DNA from: Marinibacterium sp050389775
GTDB lineage: Bacteria; Pseudomonadota; Alphaproteobacteria; Rhodobacterales; Rhodobacteraceae
Direction of reading: 5' to 3'
Assembly (NCBI RefSeq): GCF_050389775.1
Contig: NZ_CP177144.1
Span: 2,542,001 to 2,606,000, forward strand
DNA: 64,000 bases
Below the pieces are notes generated by a model. The model was given only the letters and a program-made list of their open reading frames with translations, did no database searches and was not told the origin of the DNA. This document shows, piece after piece, positions 1 to 7,849 of this stretch (position 1 is the stretch's first letter; each line of letters begins with the position of its first letter). The position numbers were made by a program, and so were the translations under genes.

Positions 1-1
1 G

Positions 2-517
2 TCGCCCTTCGTCGGCATGTTCATCGCCCGCGTCTCGCGCGGCCGGACCGTGCGCGAATTCGTCATCTGCGTGCTGCTGATCCCCTCGCTGGTCTGCGTG
101 CTGTGGATGTCGGTCTTTGGCGGCGTGGCGATCCAGCAGGTCGTCCAGGACGGCTATACCGCGGCGCAAGAAGCCGAACTGCCGCTCAAGCTGTTCAAGA
201 TGCTGCAGGAACTGCCCCTGACGGGCATCACCAGCCTGGTCGGCATCGTGCTGGTCATCGTCTTCTTCGTGACCTCGTCGGATTCCGGCTCGCTGGTGAT
301 CGACACGATCACCGCCGGCGGCAAGGTCGATGCGCCGGTGCCCCAGCGGGTGTTCTGGTGTGTCTTCGAAGGCGCCGTGGCCATCGTGCTGCTGCTGTCG
401 GCCGGCGGGCTGGCCTCGCTGCAATCCATGGTCATCTCGACGGGCCTGCCGTTCACCGTGGTGCTGCTGGTCATGTGCTGGGCGATCTACAAGGGTCTGG
501 TCGACGAACGGCGCTGA
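2..517 (+). CDS. BCCT-family transporter, C-terminal part (5' end outside window)
   Basis: This is the last 171 codons of a betaine/carnitine/choline transporter, a secondary inner-membrane carrier for quaternary ammonium compounds or related zwitterions. The frame is open from base 2, so the gene starts upstream of the window. Three hydrophobic segments are visible, with the family's conserved SSDSGSL stretch followed by TITAGG between the last helices. The protein ends in a short charged tail (VDERR), the usual end of this family. Most of the transporter, including the tryptophan-rich substrate site, is missing, so the substrate cannot be told. The PLP enzyme that follows on the same strand could act on the imported compound, but a hairpin separates the two genes. 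Family assignment is firm. Confidence 0.88.
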   Translation, partial: SPFVGMFIARVSRGRTVREFVICVLLIPSLVCVLWMSVFGGVAIQQVVQDGYTAAQEAELPLKLFKMLQELPLTGITSLVGIVLVIVFFVTSSDSGSLVIDTITAGGKVDAPVPQRVFWCVFEGAVAIVLLLSAGGLASLQSMVISTGLPFTVVLLVMCWAIYKGLVDERR

Positions 518-562
518 CAGGATTGCGACTGGCAAGGGCGCGGGGTAAGCCTGTGCCCGGAA

Positions 563-595
563 ACGGCCCCGATGCGCGCGTCGCGTCGGGGCCGT
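563..595 (+). terminator. Hairpin terminator after BCCT gene
   Basis: A perfect 10-bp inverted repeat (ACGGCCCCGA at 563-572, TCGGGGCCGT at 586-595) with a 13-nt loop lies 45 bases after the BCCT stop codon. It lacks a strong T tract, as is common in high-GC alphaproteobacteria. Confidence 0.55.
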
Positions 596-615
596 CATCG
601 TGACGGAGGATCTTC

Positions 616-1839
616 ATGGCGCTGGACATTGAATTCGTGCGCGGCCAGTTTCCGGCCTTTGCGCAACCCGGGCTGGACAGCCAGCCCTTTTTCGAGAACG
701 CCGGGGGATCGTATACCTGCCGCCAGGTCGTCGACCGGCTGCACCGGTTCTACACCCAGCGCAAGGTCCAGCCCTACGGGCCCTTTGACGCCAGCCGCCT
801 GGGCGGCGAGGAAATGGACGAGGCCCGCGACAGGCTGGCCGCGCTGATGGGTGTCGAGCCGCAGGAACTGTCCTTCGGGCCATCGACGACGCAGAACACC
901 TATGTGCTGGCCCAGGCCTTCCGGCAATGGATGAAGCCCGGCGAGACGATCATCGTGACCGACCAGGACCACGAGGCCAATTCCGGGCCCTGGCGGCGGC
1001 TGGCCGACGAGGGGATCACCGTTCGCGAGTGGAAGATCGACCCGGTCACCGGGCGGCTGAACCCCGAGGACCTGGAAAAGCTGCTGGACGAAAGCGTTCG
1101 GCTGGTCTGTTTCCCCCATTGTTCCAACGTGGTGGGCGAGATCAACCCGGTGATCGAGATCACCGCCATGGCCCATGCGGCCGGGGCCTTTGTCTGTGTC
1201 GACGGGGTGTCCTATGCCCCCCACGGCCTGCCCAACCTGGGCCAGATGGGTCCCGACATCTACCTGTTCTCGGCCTACAAGACCTATGGCCCGCACCAGG
1301 GCATCATGGTCATCCGCAAGGCGCTGGCCGCGCTGCTGCCCAACCAGGCGCATTATTTCAACGCCGACAGCCTCTACAAGAAATTCACCCCGGCCGGGCC
1401 CGACCATGCCCAGGTCGCGGCCTGCGCGGGCATCGCCGATTACATCGACATGCTGCATGACCATCACGGCGGCACCGGGCGCAGCCCGGCCGAGGCCGGC
1501 GATTTCGTGCATGACCTGATGCGCGACCACGAGATCGCGCTGTTGCAGCCGTTGCTCGATGCCGTGTCGTCGCGCAACGACCTGCGCCTGCTGGGCCCGG
1601 CCGAGGCCGCGCGCCGGGCGCCGACGGTGGCGCTGGACCTGGGCCGCCCGGCCGAGCCGGTGGCCGCCGCGCTGGCGCAGCGGGGGATCAATTGCGGGGG
1701 CGGCGATTTCTATGCCGTCCGGCCGCTGGGCGCGATGGGCGTCGATGCCCGCCAGGGCGTGCTGCGGCTGAGCTTCGTGCATTACACCACGATGGACGAG
1801 ATCGACCGCCTGATCGCGGCGCTCGACGAGGTGCTCTGA
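616..1839 (+). CDS. Class V aminotransferase / cysteine desulfurase-like PLP enzyme
   Basis: A 407-residue fold-type I PLP enzyme of the aminotransferase class V (cysteine desulfurase-like) family. The cofactor lysine is K222 in the motif SAYKTYGPHQG. Upstream lie the expected DxDHEANSGPW substrate/cofactor segment near residues 116-126 and VDGVSYAPHG near residues 195-204, in place of the usual DxxQxxGH. A good ribosome site (GGAGG) precedes the ATG. It stands alone, between a hairpin and a repeat-filled spacer. Members of this subgroup act on amino acids as lyases, desulfurases or transaminases; no IscU, SufBCD or other partner is nearby, so an Fe-S role is unlikely. The preceding transporter may hint at degradation of an imported amino compound, which is inference. 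Substrate unknown. Confidence 0.85.
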   Translation: MALDIEFVRGQFPAFAQPGLDSQPFFENAGGSYTCRQVVDRLHRFYTQRKVQPYGPFDASRLGGEEMDEARDRLAALMGVEPQELSFGPSTTQNTYVLAQAFRQWMKPGETIIVTDQDHEANSGPWRRLADEGITVREWKIDPVTGRLNPEDLEKLLDESVRLVCFPHCSNVVGEINPVIEITAMAHAAGAFVCVDGVSYAPHGLPNLGQMGPDIYLFSAYKTYGPHQGIMVIRKALAALLPNQAHYFNADSLYKKFTPAGPDHAQVAACAGIADYIDMLHDHHGGTGRSPAEAGDFVHDLMRDHEIALLQPLLDAVSSRNDLRLLGPAEAARRAPTVALDLGRPAEPVAAALAQRGINCGGGDFYAVRPLGAMGVDARQGVLRLSFVHYTTMDEIDRLIAALDEVL

Positions 1840-1934
1840 GCCGCCGCCCGGTCCCCGCGACGCGGCGGCCGGGAGGCGGGCAGGGCGGGGCAGCGGCGGT
1901 TGACCGGCTGCATTAGCCGGGCCGGGCGCGGCGG

Positions 1935-2114
1935 ATGGCCGGGGGCGGCACCTGCGGCAGGGCACTGCCGGTGGCCGGGTGCGGCACCTGCGGCCAAGCA
2001 CTGCCGATGGCCGGGGGCGGCAGCGGTGGACTGGCACGCCGGACCGCCGGGCGCGGCAACGGCGGCTGGGCACGTCAGAGAGCCGCGCGCATCAACGGCG
2101 GCCGGGCAGGGCGT
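1935..2114. repeat. Five degenerate 36-bp tandem repeats in a 388-bp spacer
   Basis: Five consecutive units of exactly 36 bp start at 1935, 1971, 2007, 2043 and 2079. Units 1 and 2 differ at only a few positions; units 3 to 5 have drifted but keep the core GCCGGG-N-GCGGCA and a later GGCAC. They fill most of the space between the PLP enzyme and the photolyase. I see no convincing gene in 1840-2227. A short inverted repeat (CGGGT / ACCCG, about 2121-2136) follows the array. Confidence 0.75.
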
Positions 2115-2227
2115 GTGATCCGGGTGTGTTAACCCGGCGACAGGGGGCGGCGGGCCATGCTTGCCGGATCGCGGCCAAGGGCTAGGTCTGGTCGCAACTC
2201 GATCCCGCGCGCCGCCAAGGAGCCCCG

Positions 2228-3646
2228 ATGCCCGCACGTCCGATCCTCGTCTGGTTCCGCCGCGACCTGCGGCGGAGCGACCATGCCGCGCTGACCGCCG
2301 CCTGCGAGGCCGGCGGCCCGGTCATTCCGGTCTTCATCTGCGACGAGACGGTCGAGGACATGGGCGCCGCCCCGAAATGGCGCCTGGGCCTGTCGGTCGA
2401 CCGGCTGGACCGCGATCTGCGCGCGGCCGGCAGCCGGCTGATCCTGCGCCGTGGCCCGGCGCTGGACGTGCTGCGCGCGCTGGTGGCCGAAACCGGGGCA
2501 GGGGCCGTGCACTGGACCCGCACTTATGACCCCCAGGCCATCGCCCGCGACACGGACGTCAAGGCCGGGCTGAAGGACGACGGCACCGAAGCGCGGTCCT
2601 TCCCGGGCCACGTGCTCTTTGAGCCCTGGACGGTCGAGACCAAGCAGGGCGGGTTCTACAAGGTCTATTCGCCGTTCTGGAAGGCCGTGAAATCGCGCGA
2701 CGTGGCCGGGCTTTTGCCCGCGCCGTCGATGCCCGCGCCCGAGAGCTGGCCCGACAGCGACCGGCTTGAGGATTGGCAACTGGGCGCGGCGATGCGGCGC
2801 GGGGCCGGTGTGGTGGGCGATTTCGTCACCGTCGGCGAGGCCGCCGCGCAGGACCGGCTGGATGGTTTCATCGAAGACCGCATCGCCGGCTACAGCGAGG
2901 GCCGCGACCTGCCGGCCGAGGATCGCACCTCGCGGCTGTCCGAGAACCTGGCCTGGGGCGAGATCAGCCCGGCCCGGCTGTGGCATGCCGGGATGCGCGC
3001 CCGCGAGGACGACAGCGGCCGTGGCCCCGAGACCTTTCTCAAGGAAGTGGTCTGGCGCGACTTTGCCTATCACCTGGCCTATCACACGCCCCGCATCACG
3101 ACCGACAACTGGCGCGAGGAATGGGAGGCCTTTCCCTGGAAGACCGACGAGCGTCTCAAGGAGATACGGGCCTGGAAACGGGCGCGCACGGGCATTCCAT
3201 TCGTCGATGCCGCCCTGCGCGAGATGTACGTGACCGGCCACATGCACAACCGCGCGCGGATGATCGTGGCCAGCTACCTGACCAAGCACCTGATGTTTCA
3301 CTGGAAGGTCGGGATGGACTGGTTCGCCGATTGCCTGATCGACTGGGACCCGGCCTCGAACGCCATGGGCTGGCAATGGACAGCCGGGTCGGGGCCCGAT
3401 GCAGCGCCCTATTTCCGGGTCTTCAACCCGATCACCCAGCGCGAGAAATTCGATCCGCGCCGGGTCTATGTCGACCGCTGGATCGCCGAAGGCCGGGCGC
3501 GGCCCGACCGGCTGGCCCTGCGCTATTTCGAGGCCGTGCCCGAAAGCTGGGGCCTGTCGCCCGAGGATGCCTATCCCGATCCGGTGGTCACCGCCGAGGA
3601 CGGCCGCCGCGCGGCGCTGGAGGCCTATGAAGGCCGGTCGTTCTGA
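2228..3646 (+). CDS. phrB: Deoxyribodipyrimidine photolyase (class I CPD)
   Basis: A cytosolic light-driven DNA repair enzyme that splits cyclobutane pyrimidine dimers using FADH-. The 472-residue length is normal. The N-terminal antenna domain starts with the typical ILVWFRRDLRRSDH. The C-terminal FAD and DNA-binding region contains HNRARMIVASYLTKHL and, near residues 384-401, the family signature WTAGSGPDAAPYFRVFNP. A purine-rich site (AAGGAG) precedes the ATG. It lies 185 bp upstream of the CFA synthase-like gene; phr and cfa genes belong to the photo-oxidative stress response in Rhodobacter sphaeroides, so the pairing makes functional sense. I cannot recognise the matching sigma-E promoter here. 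Confidence 0.93.
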   Translation: MPARPILVWFRRDLRRSDHAALTAACEAGGPVIPVFICDETVEDMGAAPKWRLGLSVDRLDRDLRAAGSRLILRRGPALDVLRALVAETGAGAVHWTRTYDPQAIARDTDVKAGLKDDGTEARSFPGHVLFEPWTVETKQGGFYKVYSPFWKAVKSRDVAGLLPAPSMPAPESWPDSDRLEDWQLGAAMRRGAGVVGDFVTVGEAAAQDRLDGFIEDRIAGYSEGRDLPAEDRTSRLSENLAWGEISPARLWHAGMRAREDDSGRGPETFLKEVVWRDFAYHLAYHTPRITTDNWREEWEAFPWKTDERLKEIRAWKRARTGIPFVDAALREMYVTGHMHNRARMIVASYLTKHLMFHWKVGMDWFADCLIDWDPASNAMGWQWTAGSGPDAAPYFRVFNPITQREKFDPRRVYVDRWIAEGRARPDRLALRYFEAVPESWGLSPEDAYPDPVVTAEDGRRAALEAYEGRSF

Positions 3647-3726
3647 GCGGCGCGCGCGCCGTGTTTCATCCGAAAACCGGTGTATTTTGTGCCAAAGAGC
3701 CGGGCGCCTGGCCCAATCCGCGTGAT

Positions 3727-3744
3727 CCGGCCGGCGCCGGCCGG
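3727..3744. promoter_or_regulatory. 18-bp perfect GC palindrome between phrB and cfa-like gene
   Basis: CCGGCCGGCGCCGGCCGG is fully self-complementary. It lies 80 bases after phrB and 87 bases before the next start codon. It could fold as a terminator stem without a T tract or be a protein-binding site; nothing decides between them. Confidence 0.35.
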
Positions 3745-3831
3745 CCCGGGGGCGCACTTTTTGCACGCTGCCCGCTTGCCGCAGGCCGGATCCCGGCCTA
3801 GCCTTTTTCATGGACAAAGTGGGGGGACAAG

Positions 3832-5040
3832 ATGATCCTGACCAGTACCGATGCCCAGGCCAACCTGCCGCGCTATTTCCCGCAGGTTTTCCAGCAGTTG
3901 CAAAAGACCAACGCCGGACGGCTGGACATGGTCCTGCCCGATGGCCGCCGCTTTCGCGCCCAGGGCGCGCGGCCGGGGTTCGTGGCCGAGATCCACATCC
4001 ACAATCCCGATTGCTTTGCCCGGCTGATCCGCGAGGGCGACCTGGGCTTCTGCGATGCCTATCTCGACGGCTGGTGGTCCACCCCCGACCTGCAGGCCTT
4101 CATGGATTTTGTCCATGCCGAGAACGACGAGGTCTATGACGGCTTTCCCGGCATGGGGCTGGTGCGCACCTACGAAAAGCTGCGCTTCTGGCTGCAGCGC
4201 AACCACAAGGCCCAGGCCCGCAAGAACATTTCCTATCACTACGACCTGGGCAACGATTTCTACGGCCTCTGGCTGGACAGCACGATGACCTATTCCTCGG
4301 CCCTGTTCGAGACCGGCCAGGAAAGCACCGAACGGGCGCAGACGGCCAAGTACAAGAGCATGGTCGACCAGATGGGCGCCCGGCCCGGCGATCACGTGCT
4401 GGAAATCGGCTGCGGCTGGGGCGGCTTTGCCGAATATGCCGCGCGGGAACGGGGGCTGAAGGTCACCGGGCTGACGATTTCCAAGGAACAGCTGGCCTAT
4501 GCCCGCGACCGCATCCAGCGCGCCGGGCTGGCCGACCTGGTCGAGTTCAAGCTGCAGGATTACCGCGACGAGCGCGGCCGCTACGACGGCATCGCCTCGA
4601 TCGAGATGTTCGAGGCCGTGGGCGAGAAATACTGGCCGGTCTATTTCGAGACCATCCGCGAGCGGCTCAAGCCCGGGCGCAATGCCACGTTGCAGATCAT
4701 CACCGTGGCCGACCGCCGGTGGGAGGTCTACAAGCGGGGGGTGGATTTCATCCAGAAGTACATCTTCCCCGGGGGCATGCTGCCCAGCCCGACGGTGCTG
4801 CGCGACCAGATCGAAAAGGCCGGGCTGGCCTTTGAACGGTCCATCGAGTTCGGCAAGAGCTATGACATCACCCTGCGGCGCTGGCATGAAACCTTCAACG
4901 ACCGCTGGGAGTCGGTGGCCGCCCACGGGTTCGACGACAGGTTCCGGCGGATGTGGAATTTCTACCTGACCTCCTGCGCGGCGACCTTCGACAGTGGCAA
5001 TTGCGACGTGACCCAGATCACCGTGTCGCGCCCGTCTTGA
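3832..5040 (+). CDS. cfa: Cyclopropane-fatty-acyl-phospholipid synthase family SAM methyltransferase
   Basis: A 402-residue enzyme of the Cfa family, which adds a methylene or methyl group from S-adenosylmethionine to double bonds of membrane phospholipid acyl chains. The lipid-binding N-terminal part contains the conserved ISYHYDLGNDFYGLWLD near residues 130-147. SAM motif I is VLEIGCGWGGFAEYA from residue 189, followed by GLTISKEQ and later IEMFEAVGEKYWP, HxxE-type features of this family. The C-terminal part keeps QKYIFPGGMLPS. The ATG follows a GGGGGGA site. Rhodobacter relatives have several Cfa paralogues, some making furan or methylated fatty acids, so the precise product is open. Following phrB suggests a membrane-protection role under light or oxidative stress. 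Confidence 0.88.
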   Translation: MILTSTDAQANLPRYFPQVFQQLQKTNAGRLDMVLPDGRRFRAQGARPGFVAEIHIHNPDCFARLIREGDLGFCDAYLDGWWSTPDLQAFMDFVHAENDEVYDGFPGMGLVRTYEKLRFWLQRNHKAQARKNISYHYDLGNDFYGLWLDSTMTYSSALFETGQESTERAQTAKYKSMVDQMGARPGDHVLEIGCGWGGFAEYAARERGLKVTGLTISKEQLAYARDRIQRAGLADLVEFKLQDYRDERGRYDGIASIEMFEAVGEKYWPVYFETIRERLKPGRNATLQIITVADRRWEVYKRGVDFIQKYIFPGGMLPSPTVLRDQIEKAGLAFERSIEFGKSYDITLRRWHETFNDRWESVAAHGFDDRFRRMWNFYLTSCAATFDSGNCDVTQITVSRPS

Positions 5041-5139
5041 TTTTGCGCCCCGGGGTCGTGCAGAACCCGGGGTGATCGCGGCCGGGCCGATCCGGCGGGA
5101 TGCGGTCACGACCACGCAGAAACCCGGAAGACCGCCCCG

Positions 5140-5583
5140 ATGCCCACAGCCGCCCGTCTCGTCGCCGCGCTCAGCCTGGCCCTGCTGGCCTTTGTCGTCT
5201 CGGGGATGGTCATCCCGCTTCTGCCCGACGGGCGGGGCGTGGGTGACTGGTTCGCGCCGGTCAACATGGCCATCGGGCTGGTCACCGGCTGGGTGGTCAT
5301 GGGCCCAAGGGCGGGCCGGGGCACGGTGCCGGGGATCAACAACGGGCTGACGGCCATGGTGGCCATGATGTTCTGGGAACTCTTCGTCCATGCGACCGAC
5401 GAGATGGTGCGCCTGGCCATGCGCAACCGCTATGACGGCCCGTTCGAGGCGATCGTTGGCATCCTCTACATCGGGCAGGATTACGCCATCATGATCATGA
5501 CGACCGAGATCATCGTCACGCTTCTGGTCGGAGGGGTGGCGGCCGGGCTCGCGACGGAATATGCCAGCCGCAGGTGGCGCTAG
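5140..5583 (+). CDS. trgA: TrgA family integral membrane protein (tellurite resistance)
   Basis: A 147-residue membrane protein with a signal-like first helix (residues 5-24), a hydrophobic segment around NMAIGLVTGWVVMGPRAG and two further helices (about 65-85 and 115-140). The GPRAG motif and the layout match TrgA of Rhodobacter sphaeroides, identified genetically as needed for high-level tellurite resistance together with trgB. The genes trgB and cysK follow in the same order as in that species, which strengthens the call. The biochemical function of TrgA is not known. About 40 bases separate its stop from the trgB start. Confidence 0.85.
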   Translation: MPTAARLVAALSLALLAFVVSGMVIPLLPDGRGVGDWFAPVNMAIGLVTGWVVMGPRAGRGTVPGINNGLTAMVAMMFWELFVHATDEMVRLAMRNRYDGPFEAIVGILYIGQDYAIMIMTTEIIVTLLVGGVAAGLATEYASRRWR

Positions 5584-5623
5584 CGCCGCCACAGGCAATC
5601 ACGGTCAAGGCGGCACGTTTTCC

Positions 5624-6751
5624 ATGGATGTATTCCTGTTCGGCTCCCTGGTGCATGCACCCCTGCGCGCGCAGGTGCTGGGCTGCGACCTGGCCGGGCG
5701 CCCGGCACGGCTGGACGGCTGGCAGCCCGTTGCCGCCGCTCCGCGCGGGCCGGCCACGCTGATCGCCCGAGACGAGGCGGTGGCCCCGGGGCTGGTGCTG
5801 GAGGGGCTGGATCCGCAGGCGGCCGACCGGCTGGCCTATTTCACCGCCGTCCATGGCTGCCGCCCCGACACGGTCACGCTGGATGGCCGTGACGTCCGGG
5901 TGTTCCTGGCCGACATGCCGCAGGACGGGCCGCAAGACGGGCTACAGGATGGGCCGCAGGAGGCGCCGGCATTCGATGCCACGGACTGGGCCCGCGACTG
6001 GGCGCCGCTGTGGTCCCTGGCCGCCGAAGAGATCATGGCCCAGCATGGCCGCCTGGAGGGCGCGGCCTTTGGCGCCCACCGCCTGCGCGCCGTCGAGACC
6101 CGCGCGGCGGCCCGGCTGCGGGCCGATGAGCGGCCGCGCCCCTCGGCCTTTGACCTGGACCGCGACGTGGTCGTGCACGCCCGCCATCTGCCCTATCTCA
6201 ATTTCTTCAGCCTGGCCGAGATCGACCTGCAATACCGCCGCCACGACGGCACGCTGGGCCCGGTGATGAACCGCGCCGCGCTCAAGGTCGGCGACGCGGC
6301 CATCGTGCTGCCCTATGACCCGGTGCGCGACTGCGTGCTGCTGGTCCAGCAATTCCGCGCCGCGCCCTATGTGGCCGGCGACAGCTCGCCCTGGATCTGG
6401 GAGGCCCCCGCCGGGCTGGTCGATCCCGGCGAAACCCCGCCCGAGGCCGCCCTGCGCGAGGCCGTCGAAGAGGCCCGGCTGACCCTCGACCGGCTCGAAC
6501 CCGTGGCCCAGGCCTATTCCTCGACCGGTTCCTCGACCGAATTTTCGCATATCTTCGTGGGCATCGCCGATCTGCGCGGGGCCGGGGCGGTGGCCGGGGT
6601 CGAAGCCGAGGGCGAGGATATTCGCAGCGAAGTCATACCCTTCGCCCGTTTCCTTGACGACCTCCAGGCGGGCCGGCATGTCAATCTGCAGCTGGTCACG
6701 GCGGGGCTGTGGCTGGCATTGAACCGCGAACGCCTGCGCCGGGCCGGCTGA
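5624..6751 (+). CDS. trgB: TrgB: gamma-glutamylcyclotransferase-like plus Nudix hydrolase
   Basis: A 375-residue two-domain protein. Residues 1-100 are a gamma-glutamylcyclotransferase/AIG2-like domain (start MDVFLFGSLVHAPLR). Residues 180-365 are a Nudix hydrolase with a complete Nudix box from G264 to E283 (G-x5-E-x7-REAVEE). This is the architecture of TrgB, which with TrgA supports tellurite resistance in Rhodobacter. The ATG at 5624 has an AAGGCGG site; a longer frame upstream would overlap trgA and is not preferred. The interdomain linker (residues about 100-113) is a short degenerate repeat of DGPQ/DGLQ, encoded by 12-bp units near 5931-5962, which varies easily in length. Likely acts on nucleotide-sugar or ADP-ribose-like substrates by family, but the true substrate is unknown. 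Confidence 0.88.
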   Translation: MDVFLFGSLVHAPLRAQVLGCDLAGRPARLDGWQPVAAAPRGPATLIARDEAVAPGLVLEGLDPQAADRLAYFTAVHGCRPDTVTLDGRDVRVFLADMPQDGPQDGLQDGPQEAPAFDATDWARDWAPLWSLAAEEIMAQHGRLEGAAFGAHRLRAVETRAAARLRADERPRPSAFDLDRDVVVHARHLPYLNFFSLAEIDLQYRRHDGTLGPVMNRAALKVGDAAIVLPYDPVRDCVLLVQQFRAAPYVAGDSSPWIWEAPAGLVDPGETPPEAALREAVEEARLTLDRLEPVAQAYSSTGSSTEFSHIFVGIADLRGAGAVAGVEAEGEDIRSEVIPFARFLDDLQAGRHVNLQLVTAGLWLALNRERLRRAG

Positions 6752-6814
6752 CCGGGTTGTTGTCCCGGGGCACCGACGCTACATCTGACCATACGACAAG
6801 ACTGGGGAGCGCCC

Positions 6815-7849
6815 ATGCGCATTGCACGAGACCTGGCCGACGCCGTCGGCAACACGCCGTTGATCCGCCTTCGCAAGGCCAGTGAAGAGACCGGGTGCGA
6901 GATCCTCGGCAAGGCCGAGTTCATGAACCCCGGGCAATCGGTCAAGGACCGGGCCGCGCTTTACATCATCCGCGACGCCATCGCCCGCGGCGAGCTGAAG
7001 CCCGGCGGCACGATCGTCGAAGGCACGGCCGGCAACACGGGCATCGGCCTGGCGCTGGTCGGCGCGTCGATGGGGTTCAAGACGGTCATCGTCATCCCCG
7101 AGACCCAGTCCGAGGAAAAGAAGGACATGCTGCGCCTGGCCGGGGCCGAGCTGGTCCAGGTGCCCGCGGCGCCCTACAAGAACCCCAACAACTACGTGCG
7201 CTATTCGCAGCGGCTGGCCGAGAAGCTGGCCCAGACCGAACCCCATGGCGCGATCTGGGCCAACCAGTTCGACAACGTGGCCAACCGCCAGGCCCATGTC
7301 GAAACCACCGGCCCAGAGATCTGGGAACAGACCGGGGGCAAGGTCGACGGCTTTGTCTCGGCCGTGGGCTCGGGCGGCACGCTGGCCGGCGTCGCTGCGG
7401 CGCTGCAGCCCAAGGGCGTCAAGGTTGCCATCGCCGACCCGCTGGGCTCGGCCCTGTTCCAGTACTACGCCCATGGCGAACTGGGCGCCGAGGGCACGTC
7501 GATCACCGAGGGCATCGGCCAGGGCCGGATCACGGCCAATCTCGACGGGTTCACGCCCGATTTCTCTTACCAGGTGCCCGATTCCGAGGCCCTGCCGATC
7601 ATCTTCGACCTGCTGCGCGAAGAGGGCCTGTGCATGGGCGGATCGACGGGCATCAACATCGCGGGCGCCATCCGCCTGGCCCGCGAGATGGGCCCGGGCC
7701 ACACGATCGTCACCGTGCTGTGCGACTATGGCACGCGCTACCAATCCAAGCTGTTCAATCCCGCTTTCCTCAAGGACAAGGGGCTGCCCGTTCCTGACTG
7801 GATGGGCCGCGGCCCGGCCAGCATTCCGGGTGTCTTCGAAGACGCGTGA
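6815..7849 (+). CDS. cysK: Cysteine synthase A (O-acetylserine sulfhydrylase)
   Basis: A PLP enzyme making L-cysteine from O-acetylserine and sulfide. The cofactor lysine is K44 in NPGQSVKDRAA; the EGTAGNTGIGLA loop (substrate carboxylate) and GSGGTLAG (cofactor phosphate) are both present. At 344 residues it is slightly longer than the Escherichia coli enzyme, as in other Rhodobacterales copies. It follows trgB by 63 bases and its stop overlaps the next gene. Position next to trgAB is the same as at the Rhodobacter sphaeroides tellurite locus; cysteine synthase raises tellurite tolerance in several bacteria, probably through thiol supply. Confidence 0.93.
   Translation: MRIARDLADAVGNTPLIRLRKASEETGCEILGKAEFMNPGQSVKDRAALYIIRDAIARGELKPGGTIVEGTAGNTGIGLALVGASMGFKTVIVIPETQSEEKKDMLRLAGAELVQVPAAPYKNPNNYVRYSQRLAEKLAQTEPHGAIWANQFDNVANRQAHVETTGPEIWEQTGGKVDGFVSAVGSGGTLAGVAAALQPKGVKVAIADPLGSALFQYYAHGELGAEGTSITEGIGQGRITANLDGFTPDFSYQVPDSEALPIIFDLLREEGLCMGGSTGINIAGAIRLAREMGPGHTIVTVLCDYGTRYQSKLFNPAFLKDKGLPVPDWMGRGPASIPGVFEDA

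Noticed and set aside
1935..2114. CRISPR array
   Set aside because: Units are contiguous with no unique spacers, are degenerate, and no cas gene is in the window.
2116..3729. TGATCC hexamers at 2116 and 3724 as sigma-E (RpoE) -35 boxes before phrB and the cfa-like gene
   Set aside because: Rhodobacter sigma-E promoters need a TAA-containing -10 about 16-18 bases on. At 2116 the TAA is only about 8 bases away, and at 3724 there is none.
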